A stretch of 46,785 nucleotides of DNA, from positions 1 through 46,785 of the forward strand of contig CACYPS010000019.1 of NCBI GenBank assembly GCA_902776305.1. The letters are read 5' to 3'. Position numbers and translations under genes: made by a program. The stretch's first letter is position 1; every line of letters begins with the position of its first letter. Origin of the DNA: an uncultured Lachnospiraceae bacterium. GTDB lineage: Bacteria > Bacillota > Clostridia > Lachnospirales > Lachnospiraceae. A model generated the notes under the pieces. The model was not told the DNA's origin, ran no database searches, and was given only the letters and a program-made list of their open reading frames with translations. This document shows positions 7,391 through 14,464 of the stretch, in pieces.

Positions 7391-8664
7391 GCGTTATCAC
7401 CTTCTTTCCAATCCGGTATGATTGCGCTGCCGGATGCAAGTTCACCTTCCGGATAGTCATCATCATTTGTCACGCCGGATATTACGGTATTTCGACCGAT
7501 CTTTACATCCGGCGGGATAACAGCATTTTCTCCGACGATTACCAGTTCCGAATTATAGGTATTCGGATCAAGCTTACTCGGAGCGAATTCACCGAAACCG
7601 ATGACTGTGTCATCCCCGATTCCGGCTCCTTCACAGATGATTGCCCTGTCAATCAGCACACCGGATCCTATATAGGCTTCCTGCATTACGACGGAATCCT
7701 GTATCACTGTTCCGGGTCCAACCGTCACACCTGCACCGATGACCGAATTAATAACACGGCCCTGAATATCGGCGCCTTCCCCGATTATGCTGTCCGAGAC
7801 TGCGGATGTGTCTGAAAAATAAACAGGTGCATTCTGCTCACTGTTCGTGTAAATCTTCCAGAAATGCTCGTTCAGGTTCAGACCCATTCCCCGATCCTCA
7901 TACAGCAATTCGAGATTAGCTTTCCAATACGCAGCAGGCGAACTCAGCTTTTCATAATATCCGGTGAATTCGTAGGCACAGAGTTTCTTTCCGTTCTTCA
8001 TGCAGTACGGAAGAACATCCTCCTCGAGATCGGCCAAGGGATCATCCTTTAGCGCCAGCAAGGCTTCCTTCAGCACAGTCCATTGGAAAATGTATATTCC
8101 GGCTGATTTGTACTGCCTGCTATCCGCCGGGATCTCTTCATCAGGAGAGTAGATATAACCGTAAAGATCCGCAGCGAACCCTGCTTTCTCGCCCTCCTTC
8201 ACCGGAAGCGCACAGACTGCGACGTCTGCCTGCATCGCCTTCAGGAAATCCAGCATGATTTCATAATCCATCTTGCACAGATGATCTCCCGGTGCTATCA
8301 GGACATATTCCGGATGGTACTGCTGCATATACTCAAAATTTCTGTACACAGCTTCAGCCGATCCGATCACCGCATTTCCCGATTCCTCGTGGAATGTCGG
8401 AAGCACGGTTACGCCGCCATAGTTCTTGTCAAGATCCCACGATACTCCGATTCCGATATGCTTATTCAAGCGCACGGGCCGGTACTTGGTCACTACGCCG
8501 ACCGTATCGATTCCTGAATGAATGCAGTTACTGAGCGAAAAATCTATGATACGGTACTTTCCTCCGAAAGGAATAGCAGACTTAGCCACACCGTCGGTCA
8601 GAATACCGAGTCTGTTATTTCGTCCGCCGGCCAGCAGCATGGCTATCATTTCTTTCCTGATCAT
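7387..8664 (-). CDS. glgC: GlgC-like glucose-1-phosphate adenylyltransferase, catalytic motifs altered
   Basis: A 425-residue protein with a nucleotidyltransferase domain (~1-280) and C-terminal beta helix (~290-410). GlgC-type blocks are clear: FGGKYRIIDFSLSNCIHSGI, HIGIGVSWDLDKNYGGVTVL and GDHLCKMDYEIMLDF. Several expected catalytic motifs are changed. GGxGxRL is GGRNNRLG; WYxGTADA is GNAVIGSAEAV; FGI...EFEEKP is shortened to KAGFAADLYGYIYSPDEE with no EKP lysine; and WKDVGT is YYEKLSS. The Asp of GDH is kept. The enzyme would convert glucose-1-phosphate and ATP to ADP-glucose, but these losses suggest weak, altered or regulatory activity. GAGGTGAG precedes the ATG. It is the first gene of a glgC-glgD(-spoVG) transcript; no glgA or glgB is nearby. 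Confidence 0.85.
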   Translation of the reverse strand: MIRKEMIAMLLAGGRNNRLGILTDGVAKSAIPFGGKYRIIDFSLSNCIHSGIDTVGVVTKYRPVRLNKHIGIGVSWDLDKNYGGVTVLPTFHEESGNAVIGSAEAVYRNFEYMQQYHPEYVLIAPGDHLCKMDYEIMLDFLKAMQADVAVCALPVKEGEKAGFAADLYGYIYSPDEEIPADSRQYKSAGIYIFQWTVLKEALLALKDDPLADLEEDVLPYCMKNGKKLCAYEFTGYYEKLSSPAAYWKANLELLYEDRGMGLNLNEHFWKIYTNSEQNAPVYFSDTSAVSDSIIGEGADIQGRVINSVIGAGVTVGPGTVIQDSVVMQEAYIGSGVLIDRAIICEGAGIGDDTVIGFGEFAPSKLDPNTYNSELVIVGENAVIPPDVKIGRNTVISGVTNDDDYPEGELASGSAIIPDWKEGDNA

Positions 8665-8769
8665 AAGCTCACCTCACGACTCGTCACCCGATCTCTGTTC
8701 CGATAACAGGACCGGCGCACCCACATACCCGCTAAAGGGCATACGAATGCATAGAGTTTTAGTAATAGC

Positions 8770-8798
8770 ATTATATCACAACAAGCTTGATTCGTGAA
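8770..8798 (-). promoter_or_regulatory. Promoter of glgC-glgD
   Basis: A perfect TATAAT (8770-8775, minus strand) is preceded at 17 bp by TTCACG (8793-8798, 4 of 6 matches to TTGACA). The predicted leader is about 100 bp. The gap 8665-9030 otherwise holds only the divergent murC promoter; no other gene or RNA is visible in it. Confidence 0.6.
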
Positions 8799-8994
8799 CT
8801 ACATTTGCAGTTTTCGGTTTTATCCAACAGACCTTACAGCATTCATAAAGAATCTACTCTATTTAACGTGTGGATGATCAACCTGAACAAACATATATTT
8901 CCGGTTTGCTTTTTCCTCCGGATAGACCTATAATGCTATCATCGGAATCGCACCGCTAACAATAGCTGGCAGTAATCATATCGCACCAGATATT

Positions 8995-9025
8995 TATAAT
9001 CTATATTCGTGCAGAATTCAAGGAG
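8995..9025 (+). promoter_or_regulatory. -10 box and ribosome binding site of murC
   Basis: TATAAT at 8995-9000 lies 31 bp before the ATG at 9031, with AAGGAG at 9020-9025 giving ideal spacing. I find no good -35 hexamer at 16-18 bp. Confidence 0.4.
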
Positions 9026-9030
9026 ATTTT

Positions 9031-10407
9031 ATGTATCAGATTGATTTCAATAGACCTCAGCATATACATTTTATAGGAATCGGCGGAATCAGCATGAGCG
9101 GTCTGGCGGAAGTTCTTCTCGGCAGAGGCTTCAAAGTCACAGGTTCGGACGCACACGACTCGGACCTCATCGAGCACCTCCGGGCGAACGGTGCCGTCGT
9201 GACCATCGGGCAGAAAGCAGAGAACATCACACCTGATATAGACGTCATCGTCTATACGGCAGCTGTCCATCCGGATAACCCGGAGTTCGCAGCAGCCGCG
9301 AAGTCGGGATGTCCCATGCTCACACGTGCGGAGCTTCTCGGCGAGCTGATGCAGAATTATCATAAGTCCATTGCCGTAGCCGGCACACACGGCAAAACGA
9401 CGACCACCTCTATGATCGCTCACGTCCTTATGGCCGGAGACTGCGACCCGACGATTTCGGTAGGCGGAATCCTTCCCGCAATCGGCGGAAACATCAGAGT
9501 AGGCGCATCCGACACGTTCGTCACGGAAGCATGCGAGTACACGAACAGCTTCCTGTCGCTCATACCCACCGTAGGAATGATCCTGAATGTGGACGCCGAT
9601 CACCTGGATTTTTTCAAAGACCTTGATGACATCGCGAACTCCTTCCATATCTTCGCGTCCCAGATACCGGCAGACGGCACACTGGTCATGAACAGGGACA
9701 GCAAAAAATTTGATGAAGTGACTTCCGGTATTGCATGTAAGCTTGTAACATACAGCCTGAAAGAGGATGCCGATTATACGGCTGCACGTATCGAGCATGA
9801 TGCATTCGGCTGCGGTTCCTTCGACTGCTATGAGAACGGAAATCTTCTCGGTCGAATCACGCTCAGCGTTCCGGGAATTCACAATGTTTCCAATGCTCTC
9901 GCCACCGTCGCCGCAGTCCGTACGCTGGACATCCCGGCTGATGTAATTATAGAAGGGCTGAAGAACTTTACGGGCGCGGACAGACGATTTGAATATAAAG
10001 GGAAAATGGGTGAAGTCACCGTCATCGACGATTACGCCCATCATCCGACCGAAATCAAGGCTACTCTCACCGCGACGGTCAATTACCCGCACAGAGAGAC
10101 ATGGGTCATCTTCCAGCCGCACACCTATACACGCACGAAAGCCCTGCTGCCGGAATTTGCCGAAGCGCTCACCGGCGCGGACCATATAGTACTCGCCAAG
10201 ATCTATGAGGCGCGCGAAAAAGACATCTACGGTATCTCTTCACAGGATCTGGCCGACGAAATTGCAAAATACGGCAAGGATGTCCGCTATATCCCAACAT
10301 TTTCAGAAATTGAGGAGTATGTGCGTACACATTGCAAGCCCGGAGATATCCTCATTACTATGGGAGCGGGAAATGTAACAGATATCGGGCCTGCGCTCGT
10401 CGACTGA
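9031..10407 (+). CDS. murC: UDP-N-acetylmuramate--L-alanine ligase
   Basis: A 458-residue Mur ligase that adds L-alanine to UDP-MurNAc, the first peptide step of peptidoglycan precursor synthesis in the cytoplasm. The N-terminal Rossmann domain shows HFIGIGGISMSGLAEVLL. The central ATP-binding motif is AGTHGKTTTTSMIAHVL at about residues 120-136. Further Mur signatures are VTEACEYTNSFL, HNVSNALATVAAV and DDYAHHPTEIKAT; the C-terminal domain contains FQPHTYTRTKALL. Length is normal. It has a strong ribosome binding site and probably its own terminator, so it is likely monocistronic although it is followed on the same strand by dnaD. Confidence 0.97.
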   Translation: MYQIDFNRPQHIHFIGIGGISMSGLAEVLLGRGFKVTGSDAHDSDLIEHLRANGAVVTIGQKAENITPDIDVIVYTAAVHPDNPEFAAAAKSGCPMLTRAELLGELMQNYHKSIAVAGTHGKTTTTSMIAHVLMAGDCDPTISVGGILPAIGGNIRVGASDTFVTEACEYTNSFLSLIPTVGMILNVDADHLDFFKDLDDIANSFHIFASQIPADGTLVMNRDSKKFDEVTSGIACKLVTYSLKEDADYTAARIEHDAFGCGSFDCYENGNLLGRITLSVPGIHNVSNALATVAAVRTLDIPADVIIEGLKNFTGADRRFEYKGKMGEVTVIDDYAHHPTEIKATLTATVNYPHRETWVIFQPHTYTRTKALLPEFAEALTGADHIVLAKIYEAREKDIYGISSQDLADEIAKYGKDVRYIPTFSEIEEYVRTHCKPGDILITMGAGNVTDIGPALVD

Positions 10408-10411
10408 TTGT

Positions 10412-10489
10412 TTATCCACAGAAATCACAGTATCCACATTGCCGGAATGTGCATAAAACAGCCGGCAATGTGGATTATTTTGTGGATAC
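10412..10489. promoter_or_regulatory. Cluster of four DnaA-box-like 9-mers upstream of dnaD
   Basis: TTATCCACA, the exact DnaA-box consensus, lies at 10412-10420. GTATCCACA is at 10430-10438. TGTGGATTA (reverse TAATCCACA) is at 10469-10477 and TGTGGATAC (reverse GTATCCACA) at 10481-10489. The last three each differ from consensus at one position. Two boxes point right and two left, symmetric about the loop of a long hairpin. They lie just upstream of the dnaD extended -10 box. DnaA binding and control of the helicase-loader genes is inference. Confidence 0.55.
10432..10482 (+). terminator. Hairpin terminator of murC overlapping the DnaA boxes
   Basis: ATCCACATTGCCGG (10432-10445) pairs perfectly with CCGGCAATGTGGAT (10462-10475) over 14 bp, and TATTTTG follows. 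The two middle DnaA-like boxes form the outer part of the stem, so the same bases could serve both functions. Confidence 0.6.
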
Positions 10490-10504
10490 AGATTTTCTCC
10501 CATG

Positions 10505-10513
10505 TGTTATACT
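10505..10513 (+). promoter_or_regulatory. Extended -10 promoter of dnaD-dnaI-prs
   Basis: TGT-TATACT (hexamer 10508-10513) lies 35 bp before the dnaD ATG. No good -35 is seen, but the DnaA-like boxes occupy that region, so an activator or repressor could act there. Confidence 0.45.
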
Positions 10514-10547
10514 CATAAAACCAAAAATCCATTTTCCGAGGTAATAC

Positions 10548-11681
10548 ATGAGTAATCTGAAGCTGAGCTGCAACGCATACAACATGACACCGGTACCGAC
10601 CGAATTTCTGGATACGTACATGCCGCATGCGAACGGTGAATTCGTCAAGGTATATCTGCGTCTCCTGCGGCTTGCCGCATCCGGTCAGACTTCTGCATTG
10701 TCCGATGTTGCGGATACACTGTCCTGCACGGAGAAGGACGTTGCAAGGGCACTGCGCTACTGGGAGAAAGCCGGACTTCTGAAGCTTCAATCCGACGCGG
10801 GCGGGGAGATAACCGGAATCGCTTTTGTACCGATCACTGCGGAAACAGGCGGCACCGGTACGGCAGGCATAGGAGCAGACGGAAATGTTACAAGCGAGAG
10901 GGAGACGAACGCCCCGACCGACAAGACATCCGCTCTCCGCCGGAGAGTCCCCGAGAGCACAGTTCCGAAGAGAAAGCAGCTGACCGCGGCGAGGATCACA
11001 CAGCTGGAAGATACGGAGGACTTCATGTATCTCCTCTTCGTATCCGGACAGTACCTCGGCAGAAACCTCACGAGGACAGATATCGACACGCTCGGATACT
11101 TCTACGATGAACTGCATATGGGTGTTGATCTCATCGAATACCTTATCGAGTACTGTGTGAGTAATAATCACACCAGCATCCGATATATCGAGACCGTCGG
11201 TCTTGCATGGCACAGCGAAGGAATCGCGACCGTAGAAGCCGCAAAAGATGTAAGTCGAAAGTATAACAAGGATTACTACGCCATTCTGAAGGCCCTCGGC
11301 ATCTACAATCACAGTCCTATCAGCGCCGAAATACAGCTCATGGACAAATGGATGAAAACCTACAGCTTCACCATGGATGTGATCCGGGAAGCCTGCACCA
11401 GGACCGTCATGCAGACCGCAAAGCCGACTCTGGCCTATGCCGACGGAATACTGACACGCTGGTACAATGAGCACATCCGAACTCTGGAGGATGTTAAGAA
11501 CGAAGACGAGCTGCGCCGTCAGAAAAAATCTCAGGACCAGAAAAAACCGTCTCAAGGCAAAAACAGGAAACCTTCAGGTAGCTTCTATAATTTCGAGCAG
11601 AGAAACTACGATAAAACGCTTGAAAAACAGCTGCTCGGGATCTCAGACCCCAGCCTTCCCGATACCGATTCGGAAGATTAA
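10548..11681 (+). CDS. DnaD-domain replication initiation protein
   Basis: A 377-residue protein. The N-terminal third (~1-90) resembles a winged helix (LRLAASGQTSALSDVADTL, RALRYWEKAGLLKLQ). A low-complexity linker follows. The C-terminal part carries two DnaD-type helical modules, the second ending in TLAYADGILTRWYNEHIRTL, the hallmark YxxxIxxxW region of DnaD/DnaB-II proteins. DnaD helps remodel the origin and load the replicative helicase. It is followed 17 bp later by a DnaI/DnaC-like ATPase, the natural partner, which strongly supports a helicase-loading unit. Its basic, Gln/Lys-rich tail (after ~310) is probably disordered. Confidence 0.88.
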   Translation: MSNLKLSCNAYNMTPVPTEFLDTYMPHANGEFVKVYLRLLRLAASGQTSALSDVADTLSCTEKDVARALRYWEKAGLLKLQSDAGGEITGIAFVPITAETGGTGTAGIGADGNVTSERETNAPTDKTSALRRRVPESTVPKRKQLTAARITQLEDTEDFMYLLFVSGQYLGRNLTRTDIDTLGYFYDELHMGVDLIEYLIEYCVSNNHTSIRYIETVGLAWHSEGIATVEAAKDVSRKYNKDYYAILKALGIYNHSPISAEIQLMDKWMKTYSFTMDVIREACTRTVMQTAKPTLAYADGILTRWYNEHIRTLEDVKNEDELRRQKKSQDQKKPSQGKNRKPSGSFYNFEQRNYDKTLEKQLLGISDPSLPDTDSED

Positions 11682-11698
11682 CATATGAAAGGATCGAA

Positions 11699-12691
11699 AT
11701 GCCCCTTCTTAATTCGCAGTATGACGCGCTCATGCGTCAGTATGATCAAAAACGTGAAAAACATCGCCACGAACAGCTTGACCGGGAACAGGAAATCGAC
11801 AGAGTCATTCCGGAATACCGGCGGCTAAGCGAACAGATCTCCTCCATGAGTCTTGAAGCAGCGAGAGTCCGTATATTTGATCCGAAGGCAGACATTACTT
11901 CCTACAGCAATGAACTGCATCGAATCGCAAAGCAGAAAGCCGACCTGCTCGCACGTCACGGATATCCCGAAGACTACCTGGAGATGCGGTACGACTGTCC
12001 GCTGTGCCGCGATACGGGATTTGCAGACGGCGTTCGCTGCTCCTGTTTTCGCAAAGCGGCAACCGATCTGCTCTATAAAGAATACAGTCTCGGTAATATA
12101 CTTGAAAAAGAAAATTTCAGTCACTTTTCATTTACCTGGTATTCTGATACAATACAGGATGAATCAACAGGTCGAACGGAAAGACAGCTCGCCCGCGAGG
12201 CCTATGACAAATCCATCCTGTTTGCAGAGAATATCGGACGTCCGGACAACAACCTCTTCATTTACGGCAATACAGGAGTCGGTAAGACATTCCTGACGCA
12301 CTGTATCGCGAGAGAGGTCATTGAGAATTCTCATTCGGCGCTGTATTTTTCAGCCAGAGATTTCTTTGACATTCTTGCCGATGCCGCATTTGAGCGGGAA
12401 GGACGCGACGGTTCCTACGAACGCATGATTCTGGATGTGGATTTTCTGACAATCGATGATCTGGGAACGGAGGTGACAAGCTCATTTGTCTCCTCACAGC
12501 TCTTCTTTGTTCTCAATGAGCGAATACGGAGGAACCGTTCAACAATCATCTCGACCAACCTGTCCCCGATGGATTTGTCCGGTCTGTATTCCGAGCGAAT
12601 CTTTTCGAGGATCATCAGTCACTACACAATAGTTAAAATAGCCGGCAACGATATAAGGCTTCAAAAGAAATTACGTGGAGGAAATTCATGA
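11699..12691 (+). CDS. DnaI/DnaC-like helicase loader ATPase
   Basis: A 330-residue AAA+ protein. The N-terminal ~90 residues are helical, then a four-cysteine zinc-finger-like segment (YDCPLCRDTGFADGVRCSCF). The ATPase core has Walker A YGNTGVGKTFLTHCIA at about residue 196, Walker B FLTIDDLGTE, sensor 1 RSTIISTNLSP and a downstream arginine-rich segment (RIFSRIISH). This layout is that of Bacillus DnaI, which loads the DnaC-type helicase at the origin. The stop overlaps the prs start by four bases (ATGA). Position after dnaD fits. A plain phage DnaC paralogue is less likely given the housekeeping context. Confidence 0.9.
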   Translation: MPLLNSQYDALMRQYDQKREKHRHEQLDREQEIDRVIPEYRRLSEQISSMSLEAARVRIFDPKADITSYSNELHRIAKQKADLLARHGYPEDYLEMRYDCPLCRDTGFADGVRCSCFRKAATDLLYKEYSLGNILEKENFSHFSFTWYSDTIQDESTGRTERQLAREAYDKSILFAENIGRPDNNLFIYGNTGVGKTFLTHCIAREVIENSHSALYFSARDFFDILADAAFEREGRDGSYERMILDVDFLTIDDLGTEVTSSFVSSQLFFVLNERIRRNRSTIISTNLSPMDLSGLYSERIFSRIISHYTIVKIAGNDIRLQKKLRGGNS

Positions 12692-13884
12692 ACAACGTCT
12701 CGACAGATACGCAGGAAAAACCGGTTCTAAACTCTTCACCTGACGGCAGACTCGGAATCATTCCGCTTCTCAGCACCATGGAAATCGGCAGGAAAATCAA
12801 CGACCATCTTGTCGGATGGAGAAAGCAGAGAGTAGAGGACGGACTTGTCTCCGGTACCAACGGCTACGTACGTGACTCATTTATCATCACAGCATCAACT
12901 CCCCGTTTCGGCTCCGGTGAAGGAAAGGGAAGCATACGTGAGACAGTCAGAGGCGACGATCTGTACATTCTCGTCGATGTCTGCAACTACAATGTGACCT
13001 ATAACATCGCCGGTTTTGAAAATGTCATGTCTCCTGATGATCACTACCAGGATCTGAAGCGTGTCATCGCTGCTGCATGCGGAAAAGCCCATCGCATCAA
13101 CGTGATCATGCCCTACCTGTATGAAGGCAGACAGCAGATTCGAAACGGACGCGAGTCTCTTGACTGTGCAAATGTTCTTCAGGAGCTCGTGAACCTCGGT
13201 GTTGAAAATATCATCACATTCGATGCGCACGACCCGCGCGTACAGAATGCGATCCCGCTCTCAGGGTTCGAGTCGATGACACCGACCTATCAGTTTATCA
13301 AAAATATCCTTCGTTATAACAAGGATCTTAAGATCGACGCAGATCACCTTATGTCCATCAGCCCCGATCAGGGCGGCATGAGGCGCGCGATTTATATTGC
13401 CAACGTTCTCGGCATCAACATGGGTATGTTCTATAAGCGCCGTGACTATACGACCATGAGCAACGGTGAGCACCCTGTCATTGCGCACGAATTCCTCGGA
13501 TCTGACGTCGAGGGCAAGGATATCATCATCATTGACGATATGATTTCTTCCGGCGACAAGGTCCTCGAGACTGCTCAGCTCTTAAAGCGCAAAAAATGCC
13601 GTAAGGTCATCATCTGTGCAACATTCGGCATTTTCACCGGCGGTCTCAGCCGATTCGATGATGCATACAAGAGAGGTCTCTTCGACATGCTGATCACGAC
13701 CAATCTCGTATATCAGCCGGAGGAACTCCTGCAGAAGCCGTACTATGTGAACTGCGATATGAGCAAGTATCTCGCGCTGGTCATCGATACACTGAACCAC
13801 GACGCTTCTCTCTCGCTGCTTCTGGACCCGATCGACCGCATTCACAAGGTCGTCGACAAGTACAACAGGGGTGAGAAGGTCTGA
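12688..13884 (+). CDS. prs: Ribose-phosphate pyrophosphokinase (PRPP synthetase), long clostridial form
   Basis: A 398-residue PRPP synthetase making phosphoribosyl pyrophosphate from ribose-5-phosphate and ATP for nucleotide, His and Trp synthesis. Visible features are VNLGVENIITFDAHDPRVQN (ribose/ATP region), SPDQGGMRRAIYIANVLG, the flexible-loop basic residues in MFYKRRDYTT and the PRPP loop DIIIIDDMISSGDKVLET. It is about 80 residues longer than the usual ~315-residue Prs and begins with an unusual 60-residue extension. I recall this long form from clostridia. It follows the helicase loader with a 4-bp overlap and has GGAGG before the ATG, so it is part of the dnaD operon. Confidence 0.92.
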   Translation: MNNVSTDTQEKPVLNSSPDGRLGIIPLLSTMEIGRKINDHLVGWRKQRVEDGLVSGTNGYVRDSFIITASTPRFGSGEGKGSIRETVRGDDLYILVDVCNYNVTYNIAGFENVMSPDDHYQDLKRVIAAACGKAHRINVIMPYLYEGRQQIRNGRESLDCANVLQELVNLGVENIITFDAHDPRVQNAIPLSGFESMTPTYQFIKNILRYNKDLKIDADHLMSISPDQGGMRRAIYIANVLGINMGMFYKRRDYTTMSNGEHPVIAHEFLGSDVEGKDIIIIDDMISSGDKVLETAQLLKRKKCRKVIICATFGIFTGGLSRFDDAYKRGLFDMLITTNLVYQPEELLQKPYYVNCDMSKYLALVIDTLNHDASLSLLLDPIDRIHKVVDKYNRGEKV

Positions 13885-13975
13885 TTCCCGGTGAGGCACA
13901 AGACACTATGTCGCGCATTTCGTAAACATCTTTTTAAGGTATCTAAAGTAACTTTTTTGGGGGTTTTATTCGCCT

Positions 13976-14203
13976 ATGCTGCCAAGAGATCCAATGATAT
14001 TACTCAGCTACGTGAACCTCAAGCTCCGGGATTTCTATCCGGATCTTGATTCTTTCTGTGCGGGCGAGTGTGTAGATAAGGATTATATTTTAGATAAGCT
14101 TGAATCGATCGACTACGATTATGATCCGAACACAAATCAGTTCCAGACACACTGGGGAGATTACGCGTACCCGGATGAACGTCCGAAGTTCCCGTGGGAG
14201 TGA
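13976..14203 (+). CDS. DUF4250-type small protein
   Basis: A 75-residue acidic protein beginning MLPRDPMILLSYVNLKLRDF and containing VDKDYILDKLESIDYDYDPN. This pattern (MLPxDPxxLLSxVNxxLRDxYxxLD) is what I recall of the DUF4250 family, of unknown function. It extends about 15 residues past the usual end with a Pro/Trp-rich tail. It lies 91 bp after prs on the same strand and just before a strong terminator, so it is probably the last gene of that transcript. The ribosome binding site is weak (GGGGG about 14 bases upstream). No function can be proposed from sequence. Confidence 0.7.
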   Translation: MLPRDPMILLSYVNLKLRDFYPDLDSFCAGECVDKDYILDKLESIDYDYDPNTNQFQTHWGDYAYPDERPKFPWE

Positions 14204-14289
14204 TCGGACAGGATTTTTTCTCTGACTCAGAACTCTCTCCTGAGATATACGGCATTTCACGGAAGGTTACTTCTTCCAAAGACAGCTGA

Positions 14290-14324
14290 AGGCTGCCGCA
14301 TGATTGACATGCGGCAGCCTTTTT
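14290..14324 (+). terminator. Strong intrinsic terminator ending the dnaD-prs-DUF4250 transcript
   Basis: AGGCTGCCGCATG (14290-14302) pairs perfectly with CATGCGGCAGCCT (14308-14320) around a 5-base loop, followed by TTTTT. It faces the convergent clpB gene. Confidence 0.92.
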
Positions 14325-14331
14325 ATCTGCT

Positions 14332-14464
14332 GTTTCACTCTATATCAGTTGCTTCACTCTATATCGGTCGCTTCACTCTATATAATTTGCTTCACTCCGT
14401 ATCGGTCGCTTCACTCTTTATAAATTGCTTCACTCTTTATCCGGTATCTTACTCTTCCTCGACT
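14332..14464. repeat. Six tandem 19-bp repeats plus a seventh diverged copy covering the clpB stop codon
   Basis: Six contiguous units of the type GCTTCACTCTATATCGGTC fill 14332-14445 exactly (6 x 19). A seventh, diverged unit at 14446-14464 contains the clpB stop codon and last codons. The units differ mainly at positions 9-19, while GCTTCACTC is nearly constant. The array probably grew from the gene end by tandem duplication. It lies between two convergent transcripts. Confidence 0.85.

Noticed and set aside
9001-10185. 394-codon minus-strand frame opposite murC
   Set aside because: It mirrors murC, which has full Mur-ligase motifs; the antisense product has no recognisable domain.
10425-11555. 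376-codon minus-strand frame opposite dnaD
   Set aside because: Shadow of the DnaD coding sequence, with no ribosome site and no coherent domain.
14332-14445. 19-bp array as a CRISPR
   Set aside because: Units are contiguous with no unique spacers and no cas genes are present.
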